A DNA stretch of 17,668 nucleotides from an uncultured Eubacteriales bacterium (lineage in GTDB: Bacteria; Bacillota; Clostridia; Oscillospirales; Acutalibacteraceae), in the NCBI GenBank assembly GCA_934446475.1, contig CAKSEH010000020.1, positions 1 to 17,668 on the forward strand, written 5' to 3'. The position numbers and the translations under genes were made by a program. The notes beneath the pieces are model-generated. The model saw only the letters and a list, made by a program, of their open reading frames with translations. It was not told where the DNA came from and made no database searches. Below are positions 5,372-13,299 of the stretch, in pieces; the first letter of the stretch is position 1, and each line of letters starts with the position of its first letter.

Positions 5372-6505
5372 ATGATGATTTATTTTGATAACGCCGCCAC
5401 AAGCGGCAAAAAACCGCAATCTGTTATAAAAGCGGTTGAGAGAAGTCTTGTGTACCTGTCTGCAAATCCCGGAAGAAGCGGACATTCGCTTTCGGTAAGA
5501 GCAGCGGAAGAGGTATATAAAGCAAGAAGCACTGTTGCGGATTTTTTTGACGCATCCGGCCCTGAAGCTGTCGCTTTTACTGCAAATTGCACAGAAAGTC
5601 TTAATTTCGTTATAAAAGGGTGCGCAAAGCCTTCAGTCACTATTCTTACTTCGGATCTTGAACATAATGCCGTTATGCGTCCGCTAAATAAATGCCCGGC
5701 TCAATATGATACCTTTTCGGTTTCACTTTTTGACGATAGAGAGACTTTAAAAAGTTTTCAAGAGAAAATCAAAAAAATGCCGGATTTGGTTGTCTGCACG
5801 GCGGCGTCTAATGTTTTGGGCAAAAAGCTGCCGCTGACAGAAATCGGCAAAGTATGTAAGGAAAAGGGGATTTTGTTTGCTGTAGATGCGGCTCAGGCAG
5901 CGGGTGTCGAAAATATAAGCATGCGTAAGATGAATATCGATTATCTCTGTGTTGCGCCTCATAAGGGTCTTTATTCGCCTATGGGACTGGGAATACTTAT
6001 TGCAGACAAACCTATACCGGATACCATTATAGAAGGAGGAACAGGAACCGATTCTATAAGCTTTATCCAGCCTGAAAATATGCCGGAAAGATTTGAAAGC
6101 GGCACAGTAAATCTACCCGCAATATCCGGGGTAAGAGCCGGTATTGATTTTGTAAAAAAAATCGGATCGAAAAATATTGAACTTAAAGAAATGGCGGTTT
6201 TACAAAGAATTTACGATTCTATCCGAAATAACGAAAGAGTAATATTGTATACACCAAGACCCGACAGTGAGAGGTATGCCCCGGTGCTTTCTTTCAATAT
6301 TAAGGGTATGAATTCACTTGAAGTTGCCGCTATGTTAAGTAAATACGGCGTAGCAGTAAGAGCAGGTCTCCACTGTGCACCTACCGCACACAGAAAAATC
6401 GGGACTGAGGATATAGGAACAGTAAGGGTTGCTCCGTCTGTTTTCAGCACATTTGAAGATGCCGATAGATTTGTGAGTATAATTAACAAAAAAATTACAA
6501 AATAA
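5372..6505 (+). CDS. Class V aminotransferase / cysteine desulfurase-like enzyme
   Basis: The 377-residue protein is a fold-type I PLP enzyme of the NifS/SufS/CsdB group. It starts with IYFDNAATSGKKP, has H98 in LEHNA, D172 in VDAAQ (pyridine nitrogen contact), K198 in APHKGLY (Schiff-base lysine) and C335 in RAGLHCAP (the sulfur-accepting cysteine of group II desulfurases). It would take sulfur from cysteine, or selenium from selenocysteine, and pass it on as a persulfide or perselenide. Its length and the GLHCAP motif fit the 'cysteine desulfurase family protein' subfamily that is often found next to DUF3343 genes and linked to selenium metabolism. No selD, selA or suf genes are visible here, so the acceptor pathway is unknown. 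The ribosome binding site is AGGGG (5361-5365), with ATG at 5372 or 5375. Confidence 0.92.
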   Translation: MMIYFDNAATSGKKPQSVIKAVERSLVYLSANPGRSGHSLSVRAAEEVYKARSTVADFFDASGPEAVAFTANCTESLNFVIKGCAKPSVTILTSDLEHNAVMRPLNKCPAQYDTFSVSLFDDRETLKSFQEKIKKMPDLVVCTAASNVLGKKLPLTEIGKVCKEKGILFAVDAAQAAGVENISMRKMNIDYLCVAPHKGLYSPMGLGILIADKPIPDTIIEGGTGTDSISFIQPENMPERFESGTVNLPAISGVRAGIDFVKKIGSKNIELKEMAVLQRIYDSIRNNERVILYTPRPDSERYAPVLSFNIKGMNSLEVAAMLSKYGVAVRAGLHCAPTAHRKIGTEDIGTVRVAPSVFSTFEDADRFVSIINKKITK

Positions 6506-6517
6506 ACGAAATTGCTA

Positions 6518-6546
6518 TTGATTGAGAGCGTAGGTTATGTTAAAAT
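6518..6546 (+). promoter_or_regulatory. Promoter of the cdaA operon
   Basis: TTGATT (6518-6523), a 17-base spacer and TAAAAT (6541-6546), with a TG one base before the -10 box (extended -10). The predicted start near 6553 gives a leader of about 30 bases before the ATG at 6585. Confidence 0.65.
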
Positions 6547-6584
6547 ATAGATAAGTAATGTTGTTTGTGATTGAAGGTGTGAAA

Positions 6585-7502
6585 ATGCTGAACGCAATAG
6601 GAAATTTGTTGTATTCGTTTTGGAATCAAGTAGTTTTTGTTGCTTCGAATATTCGAGTATTCGATATAATCGATATACTGATAATTGCCTACCTGATTTA
6701 TAAGGGAATCGGTTTTTTGCGTGAAACAAGAGCAGGTCAGCTTGTAAAAGGTATTGTAATTCTCCTTCTTGCCTATGCATTTTCGAAATGGTTTGATTTA
6801 ACTGTTTTAAAATGGCTTTTGTCACTTATTGTTGATTCCGCAATTATTGCTCTTGCGGTTATTTTTCAGCCCGAGCTTAGGCGTGTCCTTGAAAAAGTGG
6901 GGCAGACAAGTATATCTCATACTCAGGTTTTCGACAGCGAAACCGAAACAATGAATTCGTGTATAGACAGTGTTGCAAAGGCTGCACGTTCGATGCACGA
7001 AACAAAAACAGGTGCGTTAATTGTTTTTGAACGAAAGACACAACTCGGTGAAATCATAAACACAGGAACTGTAATTGATGCAAAAGCGTCTCCGTCGATG
7101 TTATGCAACATATTTTTCCACAATTCGCCTTTGCACGATGGGGCATTGATTATCAGAGATGGCAGGCTTTATGCCGCAGGATGTCTGTTGCCGCTTTCAC
7201 AAAACCCCGATATACCTGCCTCACTCGGAACAAGACACCGTGCCGCAGTCGGGATGACGGAAAATTCCGATGCCGTGGTGCTCGTTGTTTCGGAAGAAAC
7301 GGGAAATATATCAATTATGTGCAACGGCAGAATAAAAACCGGTTACAACGGTGCTTCTGCCGCAGATGAGCTAAAACGATTGCTTCTTGATGCCGAAGCT
7401 TCCGAAAATGAAAACAGAATAGTTTCTGCAATTAAGAATCTTAAACCTTTTGTAAAGTGTCGTCAGAAGGCAGAAAAGGGAGGAAAAAGTGATGAAAATT
7501 AA
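6585..7502 (+). CDS. cdaA: Diadenylate cyclase CdaA (c-di-AMP synthase)
   Basis: CdaA condenses two ATP to cyclic di-AMP at the membrane. C-di-AMP controls potassium and osmolyte transport and cell-wall balance in Firmicutes. From the ATG at 6585 the protein has 305 residues. Three N-terminal membrane segments lie at about 27-45, 56-73 and 79-97, followed by FQPELRRVLEKVG. The DAC domain shows the two catalytic motifs, DGA in PLHDGALII (about 185-187) and RHR in GTRHRAAVG (about 217-219). I prefer 6585 over ATG 6558 because AAGGTG stands just before it and because family members begin shortly before the first membrane segment. The stop overlaps the start of the YbbR-domain gene by 11 bases, the conserved cdaA-cdaR order. 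A good promoter lies directly upstream. Confidence 0.95.
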   Translation: MLNAIGNLLYSFWNQVVFVASNIRVFDIIDILIIAYLIYKGIGFLRETRAGQLVKGIVILLLAYAFSKWFDLTVLKWLLSLIVDSAIIALAVIFQPELRRVLEKVGQTSISHTQVFDSETETMNSCIDSVAKAARSMHETKTGALIVFERKTQLGEIINTGTVIDAKASPSMLCNIFFHNSPLHDGALIIRDGRLYAAGCLLPLSQNPDIPASLGTRHRAAVGMTENSDAVVLVVSEETGNISIMCNGRIKTGYNGASAADELKRLLLDAEASENENRIVSAIKNLKPFVKCRQKAEKGGKSDEN

Positions 7503-8814
7503 CATTTTCTCCTCAGCGTTTTTGCGTAAACTTTTAACTAATAAAAAATTTACGATAACTTTATCCCTGATTTTATCCGTTATAATTTGGTTTGTTGCAA
7601 CTGTAAACCGCAATCCCGTAAGAAATCAGATATTTAACAATATTCCGGTAAGCGTTTCTATCGACGGTACTGTTGTATCCGAAATGGGGCTCGGTATCGT
7701 ATCTGATACGACGTCGCAGAAGTTTACTGTTACCGTAAGCGGTCCCAATTACATTGTAAGTTCACTTAAACCCTCCGATATATTGCTTACTGCCGTTGTT
7801 ACAGACGTGAATGCATCGGGTAAATATACGCTTACCGTAAGTGGAACCAATAACAGCAGTAAGACGGGATATACATTTGTTTCAATTGAACCTCCTACTA
7901 TTGATGTAACCTTTGATTATATAGATACCAAAGAGTTTGAAATTATTCCGAAACTTGCAGGGGTGAGTGCAACGGAGGGCCTTGTGGCAGAAAATCCTGT
8001 TGTAAGTAATTCGGGAGAAAGCACAATAACAATTAAGGGTCCACGTTCGGTTATAAATCAGATTGATTCCGTTGAGGCTTCTGCAACTGTAAATAAAACA
8101 CTGTCATCTACGCAGTCATATGATGCGGATATAATACTTCTCGATGAAAACGGAAAAACAATTTACCGCTACGGGGTTGACGGTAGGATTTATGATTCAT
8201 CTGGTAATACGGTTAAAAATAACTATCTTACTCTGAGTACATCATCTCTCAAAATTACGCAGCCGATATCCAAAAAGCGAACACTGAAAGTCAGGGCGGT
8301 ATTTTCAAATATGCCCTCGGGTATTTCACTTCAGGACCTCGCTTACTCCATAGATCACGATACGGTTTCGGTTATAGGAACTCCGGATGTTGTTGATAAT
8401 ATGACAGAAGTGACGCTTTCTTCCATTGACTTCAGGACTGTTACCAACACATCAAACAGTTTTGAAGTGTCGCCTGTTTTGCCGGACGGTGTAAAACTTA
8501 TCGATAATATATCATACTTTACCGTAAGAATAGACACATCGAATTTTTCGGTCAGAACATTTACAGTGAGTGACATCAGATTTACAGATGTTGCTTCGGG
8601 TCTTTCGACAGGAAAACCCACAGCAATAAAAAATGTCAGGGTATGCGGTCCGAAAAAAACGATAGCCGCACTTAAGATTTCGGATTTGTACGCCCAGGTC
8701 TCTCTTAAAGATAAATCTGCGGGAGAATATACCGTTACTGCTGTTATTAAATGCGATAAATACAGTTCCATATGGCAGATAGGAGATTACAGTACCGCTG
8801 TTTCTCTGAAATAA
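7492..8814 (+). CDS. cdaR: YbbR-domain protein CdaR, regulator of CdaA
   Basis: The 440-residue protein has one N-terminal membrane segment (about 20-38, ITLSLILSVIIWFVATV) followed by a long extracytoplasmic part made of repeated beta-rich YbbR domains. About four repeats can be traced, each with patterns such as VSVSGPNYIVSSLKPSDI, IKGPRSVINQI, VIGTPDVVDNM and VCGPKKTIAALKISDLYAQV (shown in part). CdaR binds and modulates CdaA in Firmicutes. The start ATG 7492 follows GGGAGG (7478-7483) with 8-base spacing; a GTG at 7489 is possible but less well placed. The gene overlaps cdaA and must be co-transcribed with it. The usual third gene, glmM, does not follow within this window. Confidence 0.92.
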   Translation: MKINIFSSAFLRKLLTNKKFTITLSLILSVIIWFVATVNRNPVRNQIFNNIPVSVSIDGTVVSEMGLGIVSDTTSQKFTVTVSGPNYIVSSLKPSDILLTAVVTDVNASGKYTLTVSGTNNSSKTGYTFVSIEPPTIDVTFDYIDTKEFEIIPKLAGVSATEGLVAENPVVSNSGESTITIKGPRSVINQIDSVEASATVNKTLSSTQSYDADIILLDENGKTIYRYGVDGRIYDSSGNTVKNNYLTLSTSSLKITQPISKKRTLKVRAVFSNMPSGISLQDLAYSIDHDTVSVIGTPDVVDNMTEVTLSSIDFRTVTNTSNSFEVSPVLPDGVKLIDNISYFTVRIDTSNFSVRTFTVSDIRFTDVASGLSTGKPTAIKNVRVCGPKKTIAALKISDLYAQVSLKDKSAGEYTVTAVIKCDKYSSIWQIGDYSTAVSLK

Positions 8815-8832
8815 AAGCTTTTTATTAATAAA

Positions 8833-8864
8833 CAGTGTTGCATCCGTTTATGGGTGTAACACTG
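8833..8864 (+). other. 13-bp RNA hairpin between cdaR and the next gene
   Basis: CAGTGTTGCATCC (8833-8845) pairs with GGGTGTAACACTG (8852-8864) over 13 bp with two G-U wobbles around a 6-base loop. No T run follows (CCGCCTTATTT), so it is not a classic terminator. It may stabilise or attenuate the transcript, or mark the end of the cdaAR unit. Confidence 0.6.
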
Positions 8865-8901
8865 CCGCCTTATTTGCGTAAAATGTAAGTGAGGTGGTTT
8901 T

Positions 8902-9252
8902 GTGATTAAAATTGTTCTTATGACGGTTGTGATTCTTCTCGCTATAGCCGGTTTATGCGAATTGCTGCATTCGATAAGACTTTTTTTTGTTTTGCCGGAA
9001 CGAAGATATTATAATTATTCGGTAATACACCTAAAATGCGGTAAAGCGGTAAGGCAGCTCAGGTCGGCTGTTATACAGCAAAAGTGGCTCGGAGTATGTT
9101 ACAGCGAATATGTTGTTGCGGTATATGATGCAACTCTTACGGATAATGAACTTGAAATTTGCAGGGAAGTCGCAAAATCGGCTAATGCGGTTCTGTGTCC
9201 GATAAAATATGTTAAGGAAGCAATTGAAAGCATTTCGGATGATACGTTTTGA
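8902..9252 (+). CDS. Small membrane-anchored protein of unknown function
   Basis: I do not recognise the family. The 116-residue protein has an N-terminal membrane helix (about 3-22, VLMTVVILLAIAGLCELL) and then a soluble part of about 90 residues. In that part, ALTERNATING strands and helices can be guessed: YYNYSVIHLKCGKAVRQLRSAVIQQ, YSEYVVAVYDATL, and a helix DNELEICREVAKSA before VLCPIKYVKEAIESI (quoted in segments). With the N-terminal helix it may face either side of the membrane; three cysteines in the soluble part slightly favour the cytoplasm. The start is GTG 8902 with GAGGTGG (8891-8897) as ribosome binding site. It sits between cdaR and recD2, with its stop 17 bases before the recD2 start, so it is probably co-transcribed with recD2. 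Confidence 0.75.
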   Translation: MIKIVLMTVVILLAIAGLCELLHSIRLFFVLPERRYYNYSVIHLKCGKAVRQLRSAVIQQKWLGVCYSEYVVAVYDATLTDNELEICREVAKSANAVLCPIKYVKEAIESISDDTF

Positions 9253-9269
9253 CTTTAAAAGGAGCAGGA

Positions 9270-11474
9270 ATGGAAGAAATCTCGGAAAAACTTAAAGGCG
9301 CAGTTGAAAAAATTACATATAAAAACAACACCAACGGTTACACCGTAGCCACAATAAGAGTAGGTAACAACCGCATTACGGCAGTAGGAATTATGCCTTT
9401 TCTTGCCCAAGGTGATGTTGCGGAATTTTGCGGGAAATATACAATTCATCCTTCATACGGCCGCCAGTTTTCTGTTTCTTCTTTTGAGAGAAAAACTCCT
9501 GAGACTGCAGCGGCCATTTTTCGCTATTTGTCATCAGGAATAATTAAAGGAGTAGGACCCGGAACCGCAAGCAAAATAGTCGAACGCTTCGGAGATAAAT
9601 CACTTGATATTATACAGGATGCGCCGAATAAACTTGCCCTTATAAAAGGTATAACGATAGAAAAGGCGCAAACAATTTCGAAAGAATACAGTAAACAGTT
9701 CGGCGTCAGGGATATAATGCTGTTGCTTTCTCCTTATGAGGTTTCCCCTGAAACCTGTGTTAAGATTTTCAGAGCATTAGGTTCGGAAGCTAAAAGTATT
9801 ATTAAGGACAATCCTTATGTTCTCTGCAGTGAAAACATAGAATTTTCGTTTGACAGGGCGGAAAAGATTGCTTATGATTTCGGCATAGAACCCGATAATA
9901 CGGTTAGATTGGAAGCAGGAATAATCTATATTTTAAGGGCAAACCTTATGAACGGACATACCTGTTTGCCGTATAGTAAGCTTGTTGCGGTTGCAGCCGG
10001 TATGCTCGGAAGCAATGCAGATAGGATTTCCGATGTATGCGATAAATTAGTGGCAAATTTTAAAATATCCGCCATTACTTTATACGGCATAAAATTTATT
10101 GCGCTTAATGAATATATAGCGGCTGAAGAATATATTGCCGCAAGATTATCTGCCGTTAATGAACACACAGCCGGACTTACGAAGGCGGACAAACTTGAAA
10201 TCGAATATGCAGAGAATAAGCGTGGCATTAAATTCGAAAAAATTCAGATCGATGCTGTTTGTTCAGCGCTTGAAAACGGCGTTTTTTTGCTAACGGGAGG
10301 TCCCGGAACCGGAAAGACAACAACGCTTAATGCAATTATAGAGTTACTAACGCTCAGGAACTGTTCGATCATCCTTGCAGCTCCGACAGGAAGAGCCGCA
10401 AAGAGAATGACAGAGCTTACAGGTATGGATGCTAAAACAATCCACAGACTGCTTGAAGTTGAATGGGATAAAGATGATAAACAACATTTTGCCAAAAACG
10501 AAAAAAATCCCATTGATTGCGATGTTCTCATAGTCGATGAGGCGTCAATGATAGATACACTTTTATTTGAAAGTCTTTTAAGGGCACTGAGATTGAATTC
10601 AAGAATTATACTTGTAGGCGACGTTGATCAGTTGCCGAGTGTTTCCGCAGGCAATGTTTTCGGAGATTTGATAGCTTGTGAAAAGTTTTCCACCGTCAGG
10701 TTAAAAAAAGTTTTCAGGCAGTCGGATACAAGCCTTATACATACTAACGCTTATGCGCTTATAAACGGAGGGCAGGTGGATTTTTCAAACAAAGGCGATG
10801 ATTTTTTCCTGCTCTCACGCCGCAGCGGAGATGACGTATGCAATACAGTGCTTGAACTCTGCACAGGCCGCCTTTATAAGACCTACGGATTTGATTCTCT
10901 TACTGATATACAGGTTCTCTGTCCTTCAAAGAAACTGGAAACGGGGACGGTTAATCTTAACAATCTTCTTCAAAGTTACCTTAATCCGTTAACCCCAAAT
11001 ATGCAGCAACTCAGCTTTAAAGGGATGTATCTCAGAAAAGACGATAAGGTTATGCAAATTAAAAATGACTATGACATATCCTGGGAAAAGGATGACGGTG
11101 AGTGCGGCTGCGGAGTATTCAACGGCGATGTCGGTTTTATAACAGAAATAGATAAGCGGGCCCAGATGCTTAAAGTAAGATTTGACGACAGAGTGGCTGT
11201 ATATGTCGGAGAACAGATAGGCGAACTTGAACTTGCGTATGCGATAACTGTTCACAAAAGCCAGGGAAGTGAATTCAACTGCGTTATAATACCCTTGTTT
11301 GATATACCGTCACAGCTCAGGTACAGAAATTTGTTATATACAGCGGTTACCAGGGCTAAAAAAATGCTTCTTATTGTCGGCAGCAGAGAGGTATTCGAAC
11401 AAATGGCGGCAAATAATAAAAAAACTTTGCGGTATACAATGTTGAGGTATCTTTTGGATGAAAATAACCGATAA
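9270..11474 (+). CDS. recD2: ATP-dependent DNA helicase RecD2
   Basis: RecD2 is an SF1B 5'-3' DNA helicase that acts outside RecBCD in bacteria lacking RecBC and takes part in repair and replication-fork maintenance. The 734-residue protein has an N-terminal OB-like region, a helix-hairpin-helix around 90-110 (GIIKGVGPGTASKIV), and the motor with Walker A GGPGTGKT (about 343-350) and Walker B VLIVDEAS (about 419-426). GDVDQLPSVSAGNV is motif III, VFRQ is motif IV, TVHKSQGSEF is motif V and YTAVTRAKK is motif VI. The ATG at 9270 follows AAGGAG at 9259-9264, which is better than the TTG at 9249 overlapping the upstream gene. The 3' end overlaps the ComF-type gene by 17 bases. All key motifs are intact. 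Confidence 0.96.
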   Translation: MEEISEKLKGAVEKITYKNNTNGYTVATIRVGNNRITAVGIMPFLAQGDVAEFCGKYTIHPSYGRQFSVSSFERKTPETAAAIFRYLSSGIIKGVGPGTASKIVERFGDKSLDIIQDAPNKLALIKGITIEKAQTISKEYSKQFGVRDIMLLLSPYEVSPETCVKIFRALGSEAKSIIKDNPYVLCSENIEFSFDRAEKIAYDFGIEPDNTVRLEAGIIYILRANLMNGHTCLPYSKLVAVAAGMLGSNADRISDVCDKLVANFKISAITLYGIKFIALNEYIAAEEYIAARLSAVNEHTAGLTKADKLEIEYAENKRGIKFEKIQIDAVCSALENGVFLLTGGPGTGKTTTLNAIIELLTLRNCSIILAAPTGRAAKRMTELTGMDAKTIHRLLEVEWDKDDKQHFAKNEKNPIDCDVLIVDEASMIDTLLFESLLRALRLNSRIILVGDVDQLPSVSAGNVFGDLIACEKFSTVRLKKVFRQSDTSLIHTNAYALINGGQVDFSNKGDDFFLLSRRSGDDVCNTVLELCTGRLYKTYGFDSLTDIQVLCPSKKLETGTVNLNNLLQSYLNPLTPNMQQLSFKGMYLRKDDKVMQIKNDYDISWEKDDGECGCGVFNGDVGFITEIDKRAQMLKVRFDDRVAVYVGEQIGELELAYAITVHKSQGSEFNCVIIPLFDIPSQLRYRNLLYTAVTRAKKMLLIVGSREVFEQMAANNKKTLRYTMLRYLLDENNR

Positions 11475-12207
11475 AGTTTTTGATCTGATTTATTTGATAG
11501 TTTCATTGTTTTATCCGAATAAATGTCCCGGATGCGGCGTTATCAATACGGAAAACGACGGTTACTTGTGCGAATTTTGTGATAAGCATATAGAACGAAT
11601 AGATCAGGGTAAGAGATGCGTTTATTGCGGTCTTGAAAAGCCAAACTGCAATTGCAATAAATTCATATACTATTTTGACAGCTGTGTAAGTGCATTTAAA
11701 AACAACGGAATTGCACAACAAGCTTTTTACTCATTTAAATTTTCAAGAAAAATATGTTATGCTCCATTCTTTGCAGGTGAAATGGCAACTGCTGTGGAAA
11801 AGGCTTATAAAAACATTAAATTCGATATGATAGTTCCGGTTCCGACATCGATTAAAAGCGTTTCGAAATACGGCTTTTCTCCCGTTAAGGAATTATCGTT
11901 TGAATTGTCTGATATTCTGGATGTTCCCGTTAATTTGAAAGTTCTTAAATGTAAACAAAGCAAAAAGCCGCAGCATTCGGGAACACTTTTGCAAAGAGTG
12001 GAAAATGTGCGTGGCGAATTTTATTCCGATCGTCGTCTTAGCGGTAAAAAGATCTTGCTTGTTGACGATATTAAAACGACCGGTTCAACCCTCAGTGAAT
12101 GTGCAAGAGTTATTAAATTTGCGGGAGCCGACTGCGTCTGTTGCGTTACGGCACTTGCAACCCAGCACTCTGTTAAAGACAAAAAAGATTCATTGAAAAA
12201 TACATAA
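11458..12207 (+). CDS. comFC: ComF family phosphoribosyltransferase-like protein
   Basis: The 249-residue protein has an N-terminal zinc-ribbon part with C23-x2-C26, C38-x2-C41 and C54-x2-C57, plus C64/C66. The C-terminal type I phosphoribosyltransferase domain has MIVPVPT (about 124-130) and the PRPP loop LVDDIKTTGSTL (201-212). ComFC proteins are needed for DNA uptake in naturally competent Firmicutes; in many Clostridia they occur without a complete competence system and their reaction is uncertain. The gene overlaps recD2 by 17 bases, with a weak ribosome binding site (GAGGT inside recD2), so translational coupling is likely. No other competence gene is visible in the window. A promoter for the next operon is embedded in its last codons. 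Confidence 0.9.
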   Translation: MKITDKVFDLIYLIVSLFYPNKCPGCGVINTENDGYLCEFCDKHIERIDQGKRCVYCGLEKPNCNCNKFIYYFDSCVSAFKNNGIAQQAFYSFKFSRKICYAPFFAGEMATAVEKAYKNIKFDMIVPVPTSIKSVSKYGFSPVKELSFELSDILDVPVNLKVLKCKQSKKPQHSGTLLQRVENVRGEFYSDRRLSGKKILLVDDIKTTGSTLSECARVIKFAGADCVCCVTALATQHSVKDKKDSLKNT

Positions 12208-12221
12208 GTTAAGTGTATAAT
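12193..12221 (+). promoter_or_regulatory. Promoter of the MreB-like operon
   Basis: TTGAAA (12193-12198), a 17-base spacer and a perfect TATAAT (12216-12221). The -35 box lies in the last codons of the ComF-type gene. It gives a leader of about 37 bases before the TTG start at 12265. Confidence 0.8.
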
Positions 12222-12264
12222 CGTTTTAACAGCAGTAATTTAATTTATTATAGGAGGTGCCGTT

Positions 12265-13287
12265 TTGGCAACGGAAATAGGAATTGACCTTGGTACATCA
12301 AAAACCGTTATATTTTCAAGCTCTAAGGTGGTTCTTGAACTGCCCAGTGCGGTTACGGTCGACAGTGAAACCTGGGAACCTGTTTATTACGGTGAAAAAG
12401 CAAAGCAAACTATGGGCAGGACACCTGAGACACTTACCTGCGTTATGCCTATAAAACACGGCGCAATTTCGGATTATGATACTGCCGAAATGATGCTTAA
12501 AGAATATATGAAGGAAGCTTTCGGTAGCAAAATAGTAAGACCGCATATTATGGCTACGCTCTCGGCAGGTCTTACCGAGCTCCAGCATCATTCGCTTTCG
12601 AATGTTATTGAGTCTGCAGGGGGAAGAAATATATCGGTAATAGAAGGTCCGCTTGCCATTGCCTGCGGATTGGGACTTGATTTTTCAAAGCCGAGGGGCA
12701 GTCTTATAGTTGATATAGGTGCAGGAACAACCGATATTGCGGTTATTTCTATGGGGGGAATTGCAGTATGTGATTCTTTTAAAACCGCTTCGCTGGACTT
12801 TGATGCGCAGATTACAAGGTATATAAGAAAAGAATATAATGTTGAGATAGGCCCGCTAATGGCAGAAAACATCAAAAAGCAGATAGGTGTTGTAGTTAAA
12901 AGACCTGTTGAGGTAGCAATGATAGCAAAAGGCAGAAATGTTTTCACGGGTTTGCCCGAAAGCTTTGAAGTTACTTCTTATGAAATATATGAAGCACTTA
13001 AAGAAACCTCTCTTTCTGTTTGCAACGCAATAAGAACTGTCCTTTCAAAGGCAGATCCGGATATGGTTGCCGATATTAAAGAAGACGGTATGTTTTTAAC
13101 CGGAGGCGGTTCACTTATCGGAGGTATGGACGAGCTTATTGAAAACTATGTAGGAATTAAAGTTTTTCCTCTTGAAGATCCTGCGCACAGCGTTGTAAGG
13201 GGAGCTGCAGCTGCTCTTAAGCATCCTGAGCTCCTTAAAAATGTTGACTATCAGTTAAGATCAATAAAAGAATTGACAGTTGAGTAA
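12265..13287 (+). CDS. MreB/Mbl-family actin-like protein (divergent)
   Basis: The 340-residue protein is a bacterial actin of the MreB/Mbl group, which forms membrane-associated filaments that guide the cell-wall elongation machinery. The actin motifs are intact: phosphate-1 DLGTSKT (8-14), a connect-like EGPLAIACG (about 127-135), phosphate-2 DIGAGTTD (150-157) and the adenosine motif LTGGGSLIGGMDELI. It differs from classic MreB in having DLGTSKT instead of DLGTANT and EGPLAIACG instead of EPMAAAIG, and it has no N-terminal membrane-binding helix. It is therefore probably a paralogue, not the main MreB; mreC and mreD are not adjacent. The start is TTG 12265, preceded by AGGAGGT (12253-12259). 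It heads an operon with the AAA/CYTH gene, 12 bases downstream. Confidence 0.88.
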   Translation: MATEIGIDLGTSKTVIFSSSKVVLELPSAVTVDSETWEPVYYGEKAKQTMGRTPETLTCVMPIKHGAISDYDTAEMMLKEYMKEAFGSKIVRPHIMATLSAGLTELQHHSLSNVIESAGGRNISVIEGPLAIACGLGLDFSKPRGSLIVDIGAGTTDIAVISMGGIAVCDSFKTASLDFDAQITRYIRKEYNVEIGPLMAENIKKQIGVVVKRPVEVAMIAKGRNVFTGLPESFEVTSYEIYEALKETSLSVCNAIRTVLSKADPDMVADIKEDGMFLTGGGSLIGGMDELIENYVGIKVFPLEDPAHSVVRGAAAALKHPELLKNVDYQLRSIKELTVE

Positions 13288-13299
13288 AGGTGAAAATGA

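Noticed and set aside
8355..8771. A 138-codon minus-strand frame opposite cdaR.
   Set aside because: It is fully inside the YbbR-domain gene, has no ribosome binding site or known motif, and cdaR codes convincingly on the other strand.
11458..12207. A competence operon around the ComF-type gene.
   Set aside because: No comFA, comE, comG or dprA gene is near; recD2 is a housekeeping helicase and the overlap alone is not evidence for DNA uptake.
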